A DNA stretch of 64,000 nt. It comes from DATLNF01 sp963765815 (GTDB lineage Bacteria; Actinomycetota; Actinomycetes; BP-191). The position numbers were made by a program, and so were the translations under genes. The stretch is from the NCBI GenBank assembly GCA_963765815.1, contig CAVXXT010000003.1, positions 558,001 through 622,000 on the forward strand, in the 5' to 3' direction. How positions within the stretch are numbered: the first letter of the stretch is position 1; each line of letters starts with the position of its first letter. This document shows, piece after piece, positions 16,078 through 25,700 of the stretch. The notes under the pieces were generated by a model, which had not been told where the DNA came from, did not search any database, and saw only the letters and a program-made list of their open reading frames with translations.

Positions 16078-16257
16078 ATGACCTCCTCCGCAGTGCCGTC
16101 GTTCAGCGACGTCGTCCTCCAGGCCGAGCAGCACCAGCAGCGCCAGATGTGGCACGCGATGCAGGTCGTGAACTCACACGTGCGGGTGGAGGACCAGCGC
16201 CAGGAGGTCCTCGACTGCCTCGGCCTCACCGACGTCGTACGGCCTGCCGGCCTCTAG
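16078..16257 (+). CDS. Small hypothetical protein next to the IS481 insertion
   Basis: This 59-aa protein (MTSSAVPSFSDVVLQAEQ, then HQQRQMWHAMQVVNSHV) is predicted mainly helical, with no signal peptide. The TAG stop (16255-16257) lies in the 6-bp target duplication of the IS481 insertion; the sequence on the far side of the IS shows that this stop existed before insertion, so the gene is intact. A near copy of its last about 40 bases occurs at 17495-17534 beyond the IS. Function unknown. Confidence 0.5.
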   Translation: MTSSAVPSFSDVVLQAEQHQQRQMWHAMQVVNSHVRVEDQRQEVLDCLGLTDVVRPAGL

Positions 16258-17225
16258 CTGTACTGACCGGACAGGTTGTTGACGCGGTCGATCGGCGCGA
16301 GCCCGCCGAGTGATGTGTGGGCTCGGTGATGGTTGTAGGTGTGCAGCCACTTGTCGAGGGCTGCGGCCCGTCGGGCGCTTGAGGTGTAGACGCGGACGTA
16401 GGCCCACTCCTCGAGCAGGGTGCGGTTGAAGCGTTCGACCTTGCCGTTGACCTGGGGCCGGTAGGCCGGGATGAGGACGTGCCGGGCGCCGAGTTCGGCT
16501 AGGGCTGCCTGGAAGTCGTTCGAGCGGCGGTAGTTCAGCGCGTTGTCGGTCATTACCTCTTCGATAGCGATGCCGACGCGGGCGAAGTCCGCCGCTGCGC
16601 GGCGCAGGAAGCCGGCGCAGGAAGGTCCGGTCTCGTCGGCGAGGGTTTCGGAGTAGGCGTAGCGGCTGCGGTCGTCGACGGCGGAGTGGACGTAGTCGTA
16701 GCCGATGCGCTGCTTCTTGGAGTGGGCCTTGCGGCGGCCGAGTTCGCTGTCGCGGCCGTGGGCGCGCCACCCACCGCCAGTGCGGATCTTGCCGAGCTTC
16801 TTCACGTCGACATGCACCAGCTCGCCCGGCCGGGCGCGCTCGTACCGACGGATCACCCGCCCGGTGGGACGGTCCATCCATGCCAGCCGGTTCAGCCGCA
16901 GCCGGCACAGCACCTGGTAGACCGTCGAGGACGCCAGGCCGAGCCGGAACCCGATCCGCACCGGGCCGAGCTTCTCGCTCCGGCGAAGCCGCTCCACCCG
17001 GGCCTCGAGCCGCGTCGAGACCATCCGCGGCGAGCGGTGCGGGCGGCTCGACCGGTCCTGCAGCCCGTCGACGCCGTCGAGCAGATACCGCTGCCACCAC
17101 TTCGTCGCGGTCGCACGAGACACGCCCATCTCGTGCGCGACGTGGGCGATCGGCCGGCCATCGCAGATCCGCTCGCACATCGTGAGCCGACCCGCCGGGG
17201 TCAAACGGGCATTACGGTGAGCCAT
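16254..17225 (-). CDS. IS481-family transposase
   Basis: This 323-aa transposase has an N-terminal HTH_32/leucine-zipper region (MAHRNARLTPAGRLTMCERI; VSRATATKWWQRYL) and an rve integrase core whose acidic residues sit in VHVDVKKLGKI, VMTDNALNY and YRPQVNGKVERFNRTLLEEW (D-D-E). The end, HRAHTSLGGLAPIDRV, is typical of the family. Its last codons run out of the element: the TAG stop is made by the CTAG target site rather than by the IS itself. Confidence 0.95.
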   Translation of the reverse strand: MAHRNARLTPAGRLTMCERICDGRPIAHVAHEMGVSRATATKWWQRYLLDGVDGLQDRSSRPHRSPRMVSTRLEARVERLRRSEKLGPVRIGFRLGLASSTVYQVLCRLRLNRLAWMDRPTGRVIRRYERARPGELVHVDVKKLGKIRTGGGWRAHGRDSELGRRKAHSKKQRIGYDYVHSAVDDRSRYAYSETLADETGPSCAGFLRRAAADFARVGIAIEEVMTDNALNYRRSNDFQAALAELGARHVLIPAYRPQVNGKVERFNRTLLEEWAYVRVYTSSARRAAALDKWLHTYNHHRAHTSLGGLAPIDRVNNLSGQYS

Positions 17226-17315
17226 GTGAGCCTCCTGGGCTGAAGCGGGGTGTCTAGACAGCCCTCACTTCGCCCGGAGGCTCACTTCATGTCAACAACG
17301 TCTGTGGTCAGTACA
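16259..17315 (-). mobile_element. IS481-family insertion sequence, complete
   Basis: The 1057-bp element has imperfect terminal inverted repeats: TGTACTGACC followed by GTTGTTGAC at both ends (16259-16284 and 17291-17315 reversed). It carries one intact transposase gene read on the minus strand and has a perfect 6-bp target duplication, so the insertion looks recent. Confidence 0.93.
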
Positions 17316-17343
17316 TCTAGCCCCATCGGCAGGTCCCGCTTCG

Positions 17344-17403
17344 TTCAGCTCCGGCGTATGTCGCGCAACCGAGCGCGGGTAGCGCACATGCCTCGGAGTT
17401 GAA
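17344..17403. repeat. 60-bp palindromic repeat, family A copy 1
   Basis: A 60-bp unit with imperfect inverted arms TTCAGCTCCGGCGTA and (reverse) TTCAACTCCGAGGCA. The same arms with a variable core occur at 35851-35910 and 36884-36943. It lies 23 bp beyond the IS481 element, in the 250-bp gap before the gene ending at 17571. I see no coding gene in this gap. Confidence 0.7.
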
Positions 17404-17570
17404 GGGCTCGTGGGCGAGGAAGCTCAGGCCGGGTACGTCGCGTAGGTCCCGGACCCGCCGAGAATCGTCGCGACGGCGATCACGACCATGAGCCGCCTCG
17501 GCCCTCACCGACGTCGTACGGCCGCCGGCCTCTCGCGCCGCAGCTCCCGTTCAAGCGGCCACGTCAGGCG

Positions 17571-19634
17571 TCAGGACACGCTGACCGACACCGAGGCGGA
17601 GCCGCCGTCCTGGCCGCCGTGCGGCGAGACGAAGACCACGTAGATCCCCCAGCCCGGCTGGACCGGCGTGGTGAAGCGCCACACGCCGCGGGTGCTCGTC
17701 GTCTGCTGGATCACGCGGAAGCGGCAGACGCCGACCTGGCCGGTTGTGCGGATGCCCGCGCGGCAGCTCCGGCCCCTGTCGTCGCGGAACGTGCCGAGGC
17801 CGAACGCCACCGGCGCGGTCTCCTGCTCGTGGCCGTCGTAACGGCCCTGGAACGTCCCGTTCGAGGCGAAGTCGTCCGTGCCGTCGCCGTTCACGTCGCC
17901 GAGCGCGACGGTGATCGTGCCGGGAGCGCAGGGACTCGGACCGCATGCGCCGGGAGCGGTGATCGTGACGCGGGCCGACACCCGGATGCTGATGACCGGC
18001 GAACGGCTCGTGCCGTCCGCGCTGTTCGCGCCGTACGACGTCTGCACCGACGGGCGCACGACCAGGCTGAACCGGCCGGCGTCGTCTGCGGTGACTCGCG
18101 ACACCAGCGTGTACGTCGCCGCGCCGTACCGCTTGCCGAGGATGTGCACGTCGACGCCCGGGCAGGCGTTGCCCTCGGAGCCGGTCACGACGCCGGACAG
18201 CTTCGGCGCGTTGCCCGCGGTGATCCGCGTCGCGTTGGCGGCCAGGGTCAGTCGCTGCGAGCCGAACTCGCACCCGTTGAGCGTGATGTTGGGCGAGGCG
18301 GTCGGTGACGCCGAGGTCGGCGCCGTGAACGACAGTTCCGCGACATTGCCGCTCGGGTCGCTTGGATCGGTTGCGACGCCTGTGATGCGCGCCGTGACGG
18401 TGAACCGGTCGACCACCGTCGGCGCGGCCACCGAGAGAGTGACCGAGCACATCCCTTCGGTGTTCGTCCGGCAGGTCCGCTCGCTCAACGAGCCGTTGGC
18501 GCTCGCACTCTCCAGGGTCCAGGAGACGAGGAGGTCCGCAGCGGGATCGCGGGCGAGATCCGCGTCGGGGCCGTCCGGCTCGGTGGCCGTCAGGAGCAGC
18601 GCCTGCGTGGGGTCGTCCGTGCGGTTGACGCAGGACCGGGCCGACGCGTCATCGGCAGCTCCCGGCGCGCAGGACACGACGAGGAGCACCGGGCCGCGCG
18701 CAGCAGCGACGCTGATCGTCGCGTCGGCCGAGGGCTCGGCGCCCGCGTCGTACCCGGACGTCGCGCCGTCGCTCTGGTTGACGAAGAAGCGGAGCCGGTC
18801 GGTGCCGGCAGCCGACGGCGTGTAGGTGCAGGTCGTGAGCCCGGAGTTGTCGGTCATCGGGCAGGTCGGCAGCGGGCCCGCCGCCGCCGACGGGGCGTCG
18901 TTGATCGGCTGCACGGTGATCGTCACGCCCCGCAGCGTCTGGGCTCCCCCGAGCGCCGAAGCGTTGCGGACGACGAGCCCGAAGGCCACCGGCTCCCCGA
19001 CGTGGCCGACGACGTCGGTGCACGGGTGCGCGCCGGCGGTGCAGGCGATCGATGCCGCTGCGTCGGCGACGGCGCTGCTGCCGGCCGGGCCGCCCGGGCC
19101 GAAGTCGACGGTCGCGGTGGCGCTCGGCTCGGCGCCGTCCCGGACGCCGTTGTCGGTGGTCGACCCGGCGTCCTCCGCGAAGACGAGGACGTCGGCGCCG
19201 CCGGGTGCGCTCGACGTCACGCCGAACGTCACCGACCGCCAGACGCCGCCTGATGCGCCCGCGACGTACACCGTGCGGTCGGTCATCCCGCCGGGGCCCT
19301 CGTCGACCGTGGAGTCCGCGAGCGGCGCCTGCGGCGTCGTCGACCCGGTCGGCTCGACGCAGAAGTCGGCGTCCACGTCGGGGCTCGGGGAGCGCTCGGT
19401 CAGCACGACGTCGATGCGCTGGTCCGCGACGCTGTCGCTGCCGCCCATGCCGTTGAGCACGACCGTCTTGAGGACGCAGGTTCCTGCGGCGGCGCTCGAG
19501 GCAGCGGGAGTCAGGTCGAGGCCCGCCACGTGACTCGCCGCCGCAACGCCGGTGAGCGGACCGATCGCCGCGGCGACGACCGCGGCGACGAGGCAGACGG
19601 TCGTACGGCGCACCCCTGCGGTGATGGCGGACAT
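17571..19634 (-). CDS. Large secreted protein with Ig-like repeats
   Basis: This 687-aa protein has a signal peptide (VCLVAAVVAAAIGPLTGVAAA) and a series of beta-rich extracellular modules with paired cysteines (for example ADFCVEPTGSTT, DNSGLTTCTYTPSAAG, RTCRTNTEGMCSVTLSV and NACPGVDVHILG). Residues around 590-600 read LGDVNGDGTDDFASNG, a Ca-binding-like DxNxDG loop. The pattern matches big-repeat/Ig-like surface proteins of actinomycetes; no enzyme motif or wall anchor is seen. Likely role: adhesion or cell-surface structure (inference). Confidence 0.75.
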   Translation of the reverse strand: MSAITAGVRRTTVCLVAAVVAAAIGPLTGVAAASHVAGLDLTPAASSAAAGTCVLKTVVLNGMGGSDSVADQRIDVVLTERSPSPDVDADFCVEPTGSTTPQAPLADSTVDEGPGGMTDRTVYVAGASGGVWRSVTFGVTSSAPGGADVLVFAEDAGSTTDNGVRDGAEPSATATVDFGPGGPAGSSAVADAAASIACTAGAHPCTDVVGHVGEPVAFGLVVRNASALGGAQTLRGVTITVQPINDAPSAAAGPLPTCPMTDNSGLTTCTYTPSAAGTDRLRFFVNQSDGATSGYDAGAEPSADATISVAAARGPVLLVVSCAPGAADDASARSCVNRTDDPTQALLLTATEPDGPDADLARDPAADLLVSWTLESASANGSLSERTCRTNTEGMCSVTLSVAAPTVVDRFTVTARITGVATDPSDPSGNVAELSFTAPTSASPTASPNITLNGCEFGSQRLTLAANATRITAGNAPKLSGVVTGSEGNACPGVDVHILGKRYGAATYTLVSRVTADDAGRFSLVVRPSVQTSYGANSADGTSRSPVISIRVSARVTITAPGACGPSPCAPGTITVALGDVNGDGTDDFASNGTFQGRYDGHEQETAPVAFGLGTFRDDRGRSCRAGIRTTGQVGVCRFRVIQQTTSTRGVWRFTTPVQPGWGIYVVFVSPHGGQDGGSASVSVSVS

Positions 19635-19747
19635 CTGGCCCCTTCGCGAGCGATGAGCAGCGGTGACCGCTGCGGTGCGGGATGGGGCTGGCTCCAACCT
19701 ACGCGCGTCAATCAGCGGGTCGGGACCCGCGGTCTGCAGCCGGCTCC

Positions 19748-20974
19748 CTAGCCCGCGCCGACGGCGACGCGCCTCATCGAGCGGACCGACCGCGCCGTCA
19801 GGGTGAGCAGCGCGATCGCGCAGTAGCCGACGCCGGCGGCGAGGATCATGGTCTGCAGCCCGAACGCCGCGCCGAGCGCGCCGAAGGTCAGCTGGCCGAC
19901 CGGGATGGCGACGTACGAGCCGAGCATGTCGTAGGAGTAGACCCGCGACAGCATGGCCGGCGGGACGTGCTCCTGCATCGCGAGCTCCCAGCCGAGGCCG
20001 AAGATCTCCACGCCCACACCGGCGACGAACGCGGCGACGAGCAGCACCCACAGCTCGGTGGTCGTCCCGAGGGCGATAAGCTCCAGCGAGTAGACAGCGC
20101 AGCCGAGCATGCCGAGCAGCAGTGGTCGCTGCAGCGAGATCCGCAGGAACACCACGGACGTCAGGACCAGACCGGCGGCGCCGGCGGTGAGGATCAGCGC
20201 CCAGCCCTCGACCCCCAGCTCCGAGCTCTTGGCGTGCACCGGACCGAGGGTGCTGAACCCGCCGCTGTGGAGCATGTTGAGCACGCCGAACGCCAGCACG
20301 ATGAGCCAGAGCCACGTCGTACGACGGAAGAACGTCCACCCCGTGCGCAGGTCCGTCAGGATGCTGTCCGTGGCCTCCCGGGGAGGTGGCGCGGGGAGCT
20401 TGATCGGGAGCAGCAGGGCGGCCGAGAGGAAGTAGGTCGCGCCGTTGATCGCGATCGCCCAGCCCGCACCCACCCCGACGACCAGCGCACCGGCGGCGGC
20501 GGGCGCGAGCACGAGCGAGATGTTGCGGAGCAGCCCGTTGAGCGCGTTCGCCTGCTGCAGCGCGCCCTTGGGCGCGAGCTGTGGGAGCAGTCCCGCGAGG
20601 GCCGGCTGGTTGGCGGCGGCGGCCACCCCGTTGACCGCGGTGAGCGCGGCCAGCTGCCAGATCTCGGCGGAGCCGCTGAGCACGAGTGCGGCGATCGCCA
20701 GCGAGGTGAGTCCCGCTGTGATGTTGCTCAGCTGGATGATGACGGTGCGGCCGAAGCGGTCGGCGAGCACGCCGCCGACGAGGACGAACGCGACCATCGG
20801 AACGCTGTGCGCGGCCAGCACGATGCCCAGCGCGCCCGGCGAGTCGCTCACCTCGAGCACAGCGAAGACCAGTGCGACGCTGCCCATCACGTCGCCGAGG
20901 AGGTCGACGGCGCGGGAGGCGAAGTACCACCGGAACCGCCGATCCCGCAGCGGCGCCATCGCCAGTCCGGTCAT
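19748..20974 (-). CDS. MFS exporter
   Basis: This 408-aa major facilitator protein has about twelve helices. The start LRDRRFRWYFASRAVDLLGDVMGSVALVFAVLEV and the VLADRFGRTVIIQLSN loop mark the MFS_3-like drug-efflux branch. The ATG at 20974 overlaps the stop of the upstream HTH gene (ATGA), so regulator and exporter form one two-gene operon, the standard layout for a repressor-controlled efflux pump. Confidence 0.88.
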   Translation of the reverse strand: MTGLAMAPLRDRRFRWYFASRAVDLLGDVMGSVALVFAVLEVSDSPGALGIVLAAHSVPMVAFVLVGGVLADRFGRTVIIQLSNITAGLTSLAIAALVLSGSAEIWQLAALTAVNGVAAAANQPALAGLLPQLAPKGALQQANALNGLLRNISLVLAPAAAGALVVGVGAGWAIAINGATYFLSAALLLPIKLPAPPPREATDSILTDLRTGWTFFRRTTWLWLIVLAFGVLNMLHSGGFSTLGPVHAKSSELGVEGWALILTAGAAGLVLTSVVFLRISLQRPLLLGMLGCAVYSLELIALGTTTELWVLLVAAFVAGVGVEIFGLGWELAMQEHVPPAMLSRVYSYDMLGSYVAIPVGQLTFGALGAAFGLQTMILAAGVGYCAIALLTLTARSVRSMRRVAVGAG

Positions 20975-21486
20975 CGCCCTGCCGCCATCCGGAAACCGGC
21001 GACGGTGAGGTTCACCGGGACAGTGCCGGCGGTGCGCGGCGGCTTCGCCTCCTGGTGCACCAGCGTCGCCGCCTCCACCAGCAGCTCCACCGCCCGGTCC
21101 CAGGTCTCCGGAGCGACCCACAGCTCCGCGTCGGTGAACGCCGCCTTGCCGTCCTGCCGGTGCCCGAAGCGGCGGAGCAGCTCGCTGCACATCGCCTGGA
21201 CCTGGCCTCCCAGGCCCGCGTCGGTCAGCTGCGCGAGCGGCTGATGGAAGGGGTGGCGGTAGCGCTTGGCCGTCCCGCCGCGGATCCGCTCCTCGGCCTC
21301 GGCCTCGACCTCGACCAGGCCGGCGTCGAGGAGCTGACGGAGGTGGTACGACGCGTTCGCGTGACTCATGCCGAGCTCGCGCGCGACCTCCGCGGCGCTC
21401 ATCGCGCTGCTGGTGAGCAGCGACAGCATCTGCAGCCGCAGCGGGTGCGCCGTCGCGCGCAGGGAGGAGACGCGCTGGTCAGCCAT
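20971..21486 (-). CDS. ArsR-like winged-helix regulator (HTH_20)
   Basis: This 171-aa regulator has an N-terminal winged helix, VSSLRATAHPLRLQMLSLLTSSAMSAAEVARELGMSHANASYHLRQLLDAGLVEVEAEA, with the recognition helix HANASYHLRQL. The C-terminal half is probably an effector or dimer domain. It is translationally coupled to the MFS exporter. A pair of 15-bp operator-like sites lies just upstream of its start codon, which suggests autoregulation. Confidence 0.88.
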   Translation of the reverse strand: MADQRVSSLRATAHPLRLQMLSLLTSSAMSAAEVARELGMSHANASYHLRQLLDAGLVEVEAEAEERIRGGTAKRYRHPFHQPLAQLTDAGLGGQVQAMCSELLRRFGHRQDGKAAFTDAELWVAPETWDRAVELLVEAATLVHQEAKPPRTAGTVPVNLTVAGFRMAAGR

Positions 21487-21494
21487 CGATACCA

Positions 21495-21566
21495 CCAAAG
21501 AGTTGTTGGGGAGTGGTCGTACGCCAGTGAACCACCCAGCCGACCAACTGTCCAACGATTCTTTGG
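21495..21566. promoter_or_regulatory. Paired operator-like sites upstream of the ArsR-like gene
   Basis: CCAAAGAGTTGTTGG (21495-21509) and, inverted, CCAAAGAATCGTTGG (21552-21566 reversed) match at 13 of 15 positions. Their centres are 57 bp apart, between the regulator start (21486) and the divergent lipoprotein gene (21675). They are good candidates for binding of the regulator. Confidence 0.6.
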
Positions 21567-21674
21567 GGGTGCTCGCGCGATCGACCTCGCGTCTCTGCTC
21601 ATCCGTTCCGGCGAGTCGGAGCGCTCCGCTTCGCCGACGCTCAGTGAGAGCGAGCGCGGCGCTACGATCGCCAG

Positions 21675-22022
21675 ATGCGAACAGCGGGGGCTGTGCTCGC
21701 GGCGGGATTGCTCGCGGGCGCCGTCGGGTGCAGTAGCAGTCGCTCCGAGACCCTCTCGCAGATGTGTGCACTCGCTGACATGCCTGCGGGCACTCCTGCG
21801 GAGGTTCGCGCGCTCCTCGATCGCAGCGACGCTGCGTTCCACCGGCAGACGCCCGTGAGGGACTCAGACGCCGTCGCGATCATGGGCGCCGCCTCGCGCT
21901 TCGTAACCGAGGTCGACCTGAAGCGGCAGATGCAGGAGCAGTCCGACGGCCGCCCCAGCATTCTCGGCACGCGACCTCGCATCGAGGATGAGCGCGCCGC
22001 TCTCCAGGCGGCGTGCGCCTAG
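21675..22022 (+). CDS. Small lipoprotein
   Basis: This 115-aa protein has a short signal peptide with a lipobox (LLAGAVGCSS) and a helical domain containing SQMCALADMPAGTPAEVRALLDR; the C-terminus ends AACA with a third Cys. I do not recognise the family. It is divergent from the ArsR-like gene, and its promoter may lie under the same operator region. Confidence 0.65.
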   Translation: MRTAGAVLAAGLLAGAVGCSSSRSETLSQMCALADMPAGTPAEVRALLDRSDAAFHRQTPVRDSDAVAIMGAASRFVTEVDLKRQMQEQSDGRPSILGTRPRIEDERAALQAACA

Positions 22023-22090
22023 CGCCGTGTCTGTCACCTCGGTGTCACGGACGGCCAACTGACCGAGAAACCCGAGGGTCGGAAGGCGTG

Positions 22091-22510
<420 letters not shown>

Positions 22511-22545
22511 CGAGCCTACGCCTGAACCGCCCAGCCCGTCGCAGC

Positions 22546-22608
22546 GAACGAGATGCGACCGGGTCGCACGGGCGTGCTCAAGAACGAACGAGATGCGACC
22601 CGGTCGTA
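22546..22608 (+). repeat. Family C repeat, two tandem copies
   Basis: GAACGAGATGCGACCGGGTC (22546-22565) and GAACGAGATGCGACCCGGTC (22586-22605) are 40 bp apart; each contains the palindrome-like GCGACC-GGTCGC. The same unit occurs twice inside the RNase H/phosphatase gene (27122-27186). They lie in the 285-bp gap between the 5' end of rnpB and the M36 protease gene; otherwise I see nothing certain in this gap. Confidence 0.7.
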
Positions 22609-22792
22609 CCTCGATCGGGGCCTGGCGAACGGGTCACAGGTCGATCTCGGGGAGGCCCCAGGCAGGGACACGTCCGGCGTACGACGAAGGTCTTGGACAG
22701 ATCCGGACGAACCCCATGAGAGCATCGCGACTCACCCATCTCGACCCCTCGACCGGGCGCGCGCCGCCGCGCGCCCGCGCGAAAGGAACCGC

Positions 22793-25700
22793 ATGAGCAA
22801 GCGCATGGTCGGTCTCGGCACGCTCCTCGCCGCCGCAATCACGGGCGCGGCGCTGGGCGGTCCCTCCAACGCCACCCCGAAGGAGGTCTTCCAGGCCGAC
22901 TTCGACTACGGCTTCCAGGGCGAGGGCACCGCCGTGGTCCAGGACGCGGACCGGCGCATCGGGGAGATCCTGCCGACCGCCGCGCAGCGGCAGATGGTCC
23001 GCGAGCTCGGCGCCACGCGCACCGTGTGGAACCCGTTCGGCTCCCCGAAGATGCTGATCAAGCACGGCGGCTTCCTCTCCGGCCCGCGCAAGGGCAAGGC
23101 CGCCGACGTGGCCCGCGCCTGGGTCCGCGAGCACGCGTCGCTCTTCGGCCTCACGCCGGCGATGACCACGCCCGAGCACCTCGAGCTGATCGGCGACAAC
23201 CCCTTCTACAGCTCGCCCGACCACCTCCGGCAGATGCAGGGCCTCAAGCCGCTCGACACCCACGTCGCGCACGCGATCCTGTTCCGCCAGACGTTCGGCG
23301 GGATCAACGCGGCGCAGGACGGGCTGCTCAACATCGGCGTCGGCAAGGACGGCGAGATCGCGATCGTCTCGGCGACCACGACCCGTGACACCCAGGTGGC
23401 CGGCACCTGGCAGCTCGACGGCGTCGCGGCCTGGCTCAAGGCGGCCAAGGACGTCGGCCGCAAGGTGACTGCGGCGGACCTGAGCCTGGTCACCGCGAAG
23501 GACCAGGCCGGCTTCACTGTCTTCAAGCTCAAGGGCGTCGCCGACCTGCAGCAGGTCCGCAAGGTCGTCGTGCCGACCCCGACGCAGGGCCTGCGCCCCG
23601 CGTGGGAGGTCAACGTCGTCGACGCGACCGCGCCCAAGACGTTCCCCTCGGCGTTCATCAGCATGGTCGACGCCGAGACCGGCAAGGTCTGGATGCGCAC
23701 CAACGTCACCGACCACTTCGACGGCGCCACGGCCACCCGCGCCGTCCGCCCGCAGGTCGGCACCGGACCGCAGTGGCGCGGCTTCGACCACTCGCCGGAC
23801 CTGCCGCAGCAGGGCGTGGCCAGCCCCGACACCCGCAAGCTCTACTGCTGGACCGCGGCCGACGGCTGCGACTACGAGCTCGGCCCGCTCAGCCCCAGCC
23901 GGTTCGCGTTCGACGAGCTGCCGGCTCCCGACGGGCTCGCCGCCGCGCCGACGTTCACCACGCGCGGCAACAACGCCGACACCACGTCGTCCTACCTCAG
24001 CCACCTGACGCCCGACTCGCCGTACAGCCCGTTCTCCCCGACCCGGGCCTACACGTTCCCGTTCACCGACGAGTGGCACACGAGCAACTGCGCCTTCACC
24101 GCCAACCAGGGCAGCGTCGCGCGCAACGACATCGACGCGTCGATCACCAACCTGTTCCTCATGCACAGCCGTGACCACGACTGGAGCTACCTGCTCGGCT
24201 ACACCGAGTCGGCGTGGAACATGCAGTACGTCAACTTCGGCGAGGACGACCCCAACTCGGCGACCGCCAAGGACGGCGACCCGGAGAAGGGCCAGGCGCA
24301 GGCCGGCGGCCTGTCCGGCTCGATCGTGTTCACCGGCCGGGACAACGCCAACCAGACCACGCTGCAGGACGGCGTACCGGGTGTCACCAACCAGTACCTC
24401 TGGCACCCGCTACAGGCCGGCTTCTACGCCGCCTGCACCGACGGCGCCTACGACATGCCGATCATCGTGCACGAGTACACCCACGGCACCAGCAACCGCA
24501 TGACCGGCGGCCCGGACGCCGGCATCGGCGGCACCGAGGGCGGCAGCATGGGTGAGAGCTGGTCCGACCTCGCTGCCGTCGAGTTCGTCAACGGCCACAA
24601 CTTCCCGCAGCCCGTCGGGTCGCACCCGTTCTCAATGGCGCCCTACGCCACCGGGGCGCCGATCACCGGCATCCGCAACTACAACATGAGCATGAGCCCG
24701 CTCAACTACGGCAACCTCGGCTACGACGGCAACGGCGCGACGTCGCCGCACGCCGACGGCGAGATCTGGAGCGCGACCAACTACGACGTGCGCCAGGCGC
24801 TGATCGAGAAGTACAACGCCAAGTTCCCGTACGCCGACGTGAACCTGCGCCGCTCGTGCGCCATCGGCGAGAAGCTCGCCGACCAGTGCGCGGGCAACCG
24901 ACGCTGGATCCAGCAGATGTTCGACGGCTTCCTGCTCCAGCCGGCCGCGCCGAGCATGCTCGACGCCCGTGACGGGCAGCTCGCGTCCAACGTGATGCGC
25001 TTCGGCGGTGCCGACCAGACCGAGATGTGGAACGCGTTCGCCAAGCGCGGCATGGGCCAGACCGCCGAGGCGCCGGGCACCCCGGCGTACAACTCGCCGC
25101 GGCGCACCGACGAGGCGAAGGTGACCTTCCAGATGGTCCCCGTCGCCGGCGGCGGCGTGCCCGCCGAGGGCAAGGTCTTCGTCGGCCGCTACGAGGCGCG
25201 CGCGACCGAGAGCGCGGTCTCCGCGTCGGGCAAGCCGAGCGCGGCGGTCGACCTCGTGCCCGGCACCTACGAGTTCATCGCCAGCGGCGAGGGCTACGGC
25301 GCCTACCGGTTCACCCGGACCTTCAAGCCGGGCGAGAAGGTCACCGTCACCATCCCGATGCGCAAGAACCTCGCGTCGATCACCAACGGCGCCGAGGCCT
25401 CCGGTGACGGCGGCAACTTCGACCAGCTCATCGACGACACCGAGGCGACCAACTGGTCCTACCTCGGCGCCGAGACCGACACCATCGAGGGCAAGTCCGT
25501 GACGGTCGACCTGGCCGGAGAGCGGCAGCTGGTGGCCGAGGTCCAGGTCAGCGCGGCCAACCGCCCGCAGGAGACCGGCGACGCGTACGACGCGCTGCCC
25601 AACAGCCGGTTCGCTGCGCTGCGGTCCTTCGAGATCCTCACCTGCGACACCACGACCGGCAAGGCGTGCGACGCCGACGAGGACTTCGCCGTGATCTACG

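Larger units (their letters stand above)
16253..17321. repeat. 6-bp target-site duplication of the IS481 element (outer bounds)
   Basis: TCTAGC at 16253-16258 and again at 17316-17321 flanks the element exactly. IS481-family elements are known to choose NCTAGN targets, and this fits. The interval given spans both copies. Confidence 0.85.

Noticed and set aside
22634..24406. Long open frame antisense to the M36 protease gene (590 codons)
   Set aside because: Its translation is Arg/Val/Gly-rich low-complexity sequence from the complement of high-GC codons; the sense strand has clear M36 motifs.
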